Assembly (NCBI GenBank): GCA_046536675.1
Contig: JAWDMK010000031.1
Location: 1 to 6,686 of the forward strand
Direction of reading: 5' to 3'
Origin: JAGDYD01 sp046536675
GTDB lineage: Archaea > Micrarchaeota > Micrarchaeia > Micrarchaeales > CABMGC01
DNA: 6,686 nt
Positions within the stretch are counted from its first letter, which is position 1, and the number at the start of each line of letters is the position of its first letter. The notes under the pieces were generated by a model that did no database searches, was not told where the DNA came from, and saw only the letters and a list, made by a program, of their open reading frames with translations. Positions 3,950 through 6,686 of this stretch are shown here, one piece after another. A program made the position numbers and the translations under genes.

Positions 3950-6439
3950 CCACTCTGCGAAGAGTGTATTTATCTCTATACGCTCAAGCGTTTCCCTAAG
4001 TTCTTTCTTTATTGCTGGCGTGTAGTTCTTTTTGCTTGTAAAGAATTCTTTTATTTCTTTAAGCTTGTCGTAGCCCCTTTGTGTTGAAAGAGTGCTTACA
4101 TACCTTGGCAGCATGTGTGTTCCTGCACTAAGTCTCTTTTTTAGCCAAAGCCAATTCTCCTTAAGCCAAGGCAGCAATAAGTCCTTTCCAGAAGGATTCG
4201 AAGAAAGCTGATTTGGTATGTAAAATGAGTCCTGCAGCTTAACATCCTTTGATAAGGTAAAAGCTAGCGCATTTTGGCAGATTTGCTTGTCTCTAAACAT
4301 ACCGAGAGATACAAGAAGATATATTTTCTTTTCTGGAAGCGTTTCTTTCAAGTAAGCCTCTTTTATTTTTTCAAACACCTCTTTATTACCATTCCATGCA
4401 GAAACAAAGAATATAGGGTTTCTTATGTTTGGATCTACCTTGTCATTTAACGCATTTTCAAAATTTCTTTTTGCAAAATCTTTTATCTCAGCATCTTCAA
4501 GCAAGCCTAGGCTTGTTATAACCTTAGCCCTGAATATCTTTGTAGGTTCATCTTCATTTTTCTTTGGGTTTATTCCTATTTTTTTAATTGCGTTTCTGAA
4601 ATATGCAAGCGCTACGCCTCTTACTTTTTGGTTTACACTCATACCATATGTAAATGCATTGAGAGCAGCGAGATGATTTGCAATCTGCATGTTGAGCGGA
4701 TACTCGGTGTTAAGCATATAATTGCTTATGAAGTCAAGATAGGTATCGAGCTTTATGTAGCGTGCTATAAGCAAATTATATAAGTCGCTTTCTATGCCTA
4801 TCCCTTCAACGTCATCTATAATCTTTGATTTATAGGCTGTGCCAAGAAGGGTAAGCATTTCATCATAATACTTTACCCTATAGAATCCCTTCTGGCCAAA
4901 GTTAAGCTTTAGCCATTCTGCTTTTGTATTTATTAGCTTATTTTTTGTTTCAAAAAGGATTTTTGCAACCTCCTTTTTTCCTTTTGTATAAGCTAAGTAT
5001 GTTATTGGTATTGGCCACAAGCCCTTCTTTGTTTTGCCTAGTAATGTAAACCTTTCCTGAACAATTGAGTAACCTTTCTCTGCTCTTCTAAGCTTTACTA
5101 TTGGGTAGCCTGCTTTTTCTATCCAAGCCTTTGCAACCTTGCCTACCTTTAGCTTTTTACCTTCTATGTTTGCCTCTTTCTGTATTGCATTCCATAGATC
5201 AAACTTTGTGGCATTGCTATAGGCATGCTCTCTTAAATATCTATGCAAGCCTTTTCTGAATGTTTCAGGACCAGCATAATCTTCGAGCATCATTAAGATT
5301 GAGCCTCCTTTCTCATAGCTTATTCTGTCAAATATACTTTCTATCTCATCTGGTGATTTGACCTTTACATTTATTGGGTGGGTAGATTCAAGCTGGTCTG
5401 CACTCATTCCAGTCGCTACTTCATCTATAAGAAAATCAAGATTTAGCTTCCATTCTGGATAAACAGCATTGACACACTTGCTACTCATATATGTAGCAAA
5501 ACTTTCGTTAAGCCAAAGGTCATCCCACCACTTCATAGTTACAAGATCCCCAAACCATTGGTGCGCAAGTTCATGTGCAATTGTAATTGCGGCGGTTATT
5601 CTGCTGTCGGTAGAGGTGTTTTCTGGATCTATAAGAAGGTCTATCTCTCTAAATGTTATTGCACCCCAGTTCTCCATCGCTCCAGCGCTAAAATCTGGTA
5701 TTGCTATTAAATCTAGCTTAGGGAGCGGGTACTTTATGCCAAAATATTTTTCATAAAACGAGACAAACTGCTTTGCATATAGTAATGGTATCTTTGCATA
5801 CTTGAGCTTTCCAGGAGTTGTAGCAACCCTTATTTTTAGTTTGCCAAGATTGCTTTGGAGATATTCAAATTTTCCAACACCCATGTAGAGCAGGTATGTT
5901 GACATCTTAGGCGTTGGGTAAAATGATACCTCTTTTTTATCTCCAATAACCTTCTCACTCTTTACTGGCATGTTTGATATTGCCTCTAGCTCTTTGTCTA
6001 TCACAAGCGTTAGCTCAAATACAGCCTTCATTGAAGGGTTATCAAAGCACGGAAAAGCGGCTCTCGCATCGCTAGATTCAAACTGTGTTGTAAGAAGCGC
6101 TTCTTCTTTTCCATCCGTTTTATATTTTGAAAGATAAAACCCATACAGATCTTCGTTGTGTATACCAATATATTCGATCTTTATAACTGCATTTTTCTTT
6201 ACCGGCTTATCAAGCTCGAGGATAAGCTCCTGCTTTTCTTTGTTTAGCCTTATCTTTGGAATTTGGCTTGATCCATTTGAAATAACTTCTGCGCTTTTTA
6301 TCTCAAGCTCTTTAGCATTGAGCACTATTTTATTTGCTGATCCGTTTATTTGTGTATAAATGCTTACATTTCCTCTGAACTTCTTGCTTTTAGCATCTGG
6401 GTATATCTTAAGCTCATATTTTTTGGGTAAAACCTCCAT
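3932..6439 (-). CDS. M1-family zinc aminopeptidase (tricorn interacting factor F2/F3-like)
   Basis: This 835-residue cytosolic metallopeptidase removes N-terminal residues from peptides, probably finishing peptides released by the proteasome or tricorn-type proteases. Domain I begins at LPKKYEL and contains TQFESSDARAAFPCFDNPS (118-136), where Glu121 sits in the substrate pocket. The exopeptidase motif GAMEN is at 253-257. The zinc site HELAH (289-293) with Glu312 in NESFA has exact HEXXH-x18-E spacing. The transition-state Tyr is probably Tyr375 in SYEKGGS. A beta domain (about 435-500) and an ERAP1-C-like helical domain (about 505-830, opening WLKLNFGQKGFYRV) follow. Everything expected of an active enzyme is present; the length is slightly above the roughly 780 residues usual for F2/F3. 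There is no signal peptide. The ATG at 6439 follows a TATA box by about 26 bases with no ribosome site, so the mRNA is probably leaderless. Its 3' end overlaps the convergent editing-domain gene by 18 bases. Confidence 0.97.
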   Translation of the reverse strand: MEVLPKKYELKIYPDAKSKKFRGNVSIYTQINGSANKIVLNAKELEIKSAEVISNGSSQIPKIRLNKEKQELILELDKPVKKNAVIKIEYIGIHNEDLYGFYLSKYKTDGKEEALLTTQFESSDARAAFPCFDNPSMKAVFELTLVIDKELEAISNMPVKSEKVIGDKKEVSFYPTPKMSTYLLYMGVGKFEYLQSNLGKLKIRVATTPGKLKYAKIPLLYAKQFVSFYEKYFGIKYPLPKLDLIAIPDFSAGAMENWGAITFREIDLLIDPENTSTDSRITAAITIAHELAHQWFGDLVTMKWWDDLWLNESFATYMSSKCVNAVYPEWKLNLDFLIDEVATGMSADQLESTHPINVKVKSPDEIESIFDRISYEKGGSILMMLEDYAGPETFRKGLHRYLREHAYSNATKFDLWNAIQKEANIEGKKLKVGKVAKAWIEKAGYPIVKLRRAEKGYSIVQERFTLLGKTKKGLWPIPITYLAYTKGKKEVAKILFETKNKLINTKAEWLKLNFGQKGFYRVKYYDEMLTLLGTAYKSKIIDDVEGIGIESDLYNLLIARYIKLDTYLDFISNYMLNTEYPLNMQIANHLAALNAFTYGMSVNQKVRGVALAYFRNAIKKIGINPKKNEDEPTKIFRAKVITSLGLLEDAEIKDFAKRNFENALNDKVDPNIRNPIFFVSAWNGNKEVFEKIKEAYLKETLPEKKIYLLVSLGMFRDKQICQNALAFTLSKDVKLQDSFYIPNQLSSNPSGKDLLLPWLKENWLWLKKRLSAGTHMLPRYVSTLSTQRGYDKLKEIKEFFTSKKNYTPAIKKELRETLERIEINTLFAEWLGNDS
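3951..3966 (+). terminator. GNRA-loop hairpin just after the operon stop, possible terminator
   Basis: CACTCT and AGAGTG pair perfectly across a GCGA tetraloop, one base after the TAG of the editing-domain gene. The following sequence TATTTATCTCTATA is only moderately U-rich. It lies within the coding sequence of the opposing aminopeptidase. It could end or stabilise the plus-strand mRNA. Confidence 0.3.
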
Positions 6440-6460
6440 GCTTTTAAGTAAGAATTTAAG

Positions 6461-6470
6461 ATTTAAATAT
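6461..6470 (-). promoter_or_regulatory. TATA box of the M1 aminopeptidase gene
   Basis: Read on the minus strand this is ATATTTAAAT, centred about 26 bases before the ATG at 6439. No Shine-Dalgarno site lies in the short spacer, so transcription probably starts at the start codon. Confidence 0.55.
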
Positions 6471-6686
6471 GGTGCGTAAATTTATGTCTGCTCCTAATTT
6501 TGCTAGAAACAAAATGAATAAACTAAGCCATTTGTGCCTTCTTAGTTAATTTAAATTGCTTAAGTTTGAAAGCTTATTATGTTAAGCAAAGAGGAGAATA
6601 ATAGATGTTGATGCAATAATAATAAAAGATAAAAAACCAGAATCAAAAGAAGAAGCAGCTACTCCTTCTTGAGCAGCAAAATATCA
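6471..6686. other. AT-rich stretch without a firmly supported gene
   Basis: No RNA gene or long reading frame is evident upstream of the aminopeptidase. A plus frame open from 6586 to a TGA at 6670-6672 reads like a protein tail (IIDVDAIIIKD, then KKPESKEEAATPS) but has no ATG, GTG or TTG start in the open stretch. GAGGAG (6591-6596) precedes an ATG at 6605 that opens only four codons before three successive TAA codons. A 21-codon frame at 6484-6549 has no recognisable product. This could be gene debris or the edge of a locus beyond the window. Confidence 0.4.
6556..6589. repeat. 8-bp inverted repeat in the right intergenic region
   Basis: TTGCTTAA (6556-6563) and TTAAGCAA (6582-6589) pair around an 18-base loop. 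On the minus strand the hairpin is followed by AT-rich sequence, so it could be a weak terminator for a gene to the right. In DNA this AT-rich it may also be chance. Confidence 0.22.

Noticed and set aside
6484..6549. Plus-strand 21-codon frame beginning MSAPNFARNK
   Set aside because: There is no ribosome site, the TATA-like box is too close for a leaderless start, and no family is recognisable.
6440..6686. tRNA or other structured RNA gene in the right intergenic region
   Set aside because: No T-arm consensus, acceptor stem or GC-rich fold was seen; only a weak 8-bp inverted repeat.
1..6686. CRISPR array, insertion sequence or integration site
   Set aside because: No spaced direct repeats, transposase frame or terminal inverted repeats were seen anywhere in the window.

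Overview
The window reads as a compact archaeal chromosome segment. The evidence is an archaeal-type SelB-like elongation factor paralogue, the archaea-specific threonyl-tRNA synthetase editing fold, an Mrp/NBP35-type P-loop ATPase and a tricorn-factor-like M1 aminopeptidase. AT-rich TATA-like boxes sit about 25 bases upstream of several start codons, which implies leaderless transcripts. The base composition is AT-rich, Ile is mostly ATA and Arg mostly AGA/AGG. A type 1 (Nudix) isopentenyl-diphosphate isomerase is less usual for archaea than type 2. Together with the dense packing this would fit a DPANN/Micrarchaeota-like genome, but that placement is an inference and is not proven here.

Layout. 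Positions 1-1042 (minus) hold the N-terminal 347 codons of a NodU/TobZ-type carbamoyltransferase that runs off the left edge. A divergent AT-rich promoter region (1043-1264) separates it from a plus-strand Mrp-like ATPase (1265-2026) that lacks the usual CxxC Fe-S motif. The ATPase converges, with a 3-base gap and a shared hairpin, on idi (2030-2551, minus). An 88-base divergent promoter region then leads into a plus-strand pair: an aSelBL-type pseudo-GTPase elongation-factor-like gene (2640-3539) and, by an ATGA stop/start overlap, a free-standing ThrRS editing-domain protein (3536-3949). That pair overlaps tail to tail by 18 bases with a large minus-strand M1 zinc aminopeptidase (3932-6439). 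The last 247 bases hold the aminopeptidase promoter and no gene that can be supported firmly.

The most interesting point is the translationally coupled pair. One gene encodes an elongation-factor-like protein whose GTPase motifs are gone, and the other a Thr-tRNA editing domain whose expected catalytic Lys and Glu are replaced by Tyr and Arg. Both belong to families that handle aminoacyl-tRNA, and both look like degenerate enzymes with conserved folds. This suggests a tRNA-binding or surveillance module rather than two conventional enzymes. The other genes (isoprenoid isomerase, ATPase, peptidase, carbamoyltransferase) look like independent single-gene units.
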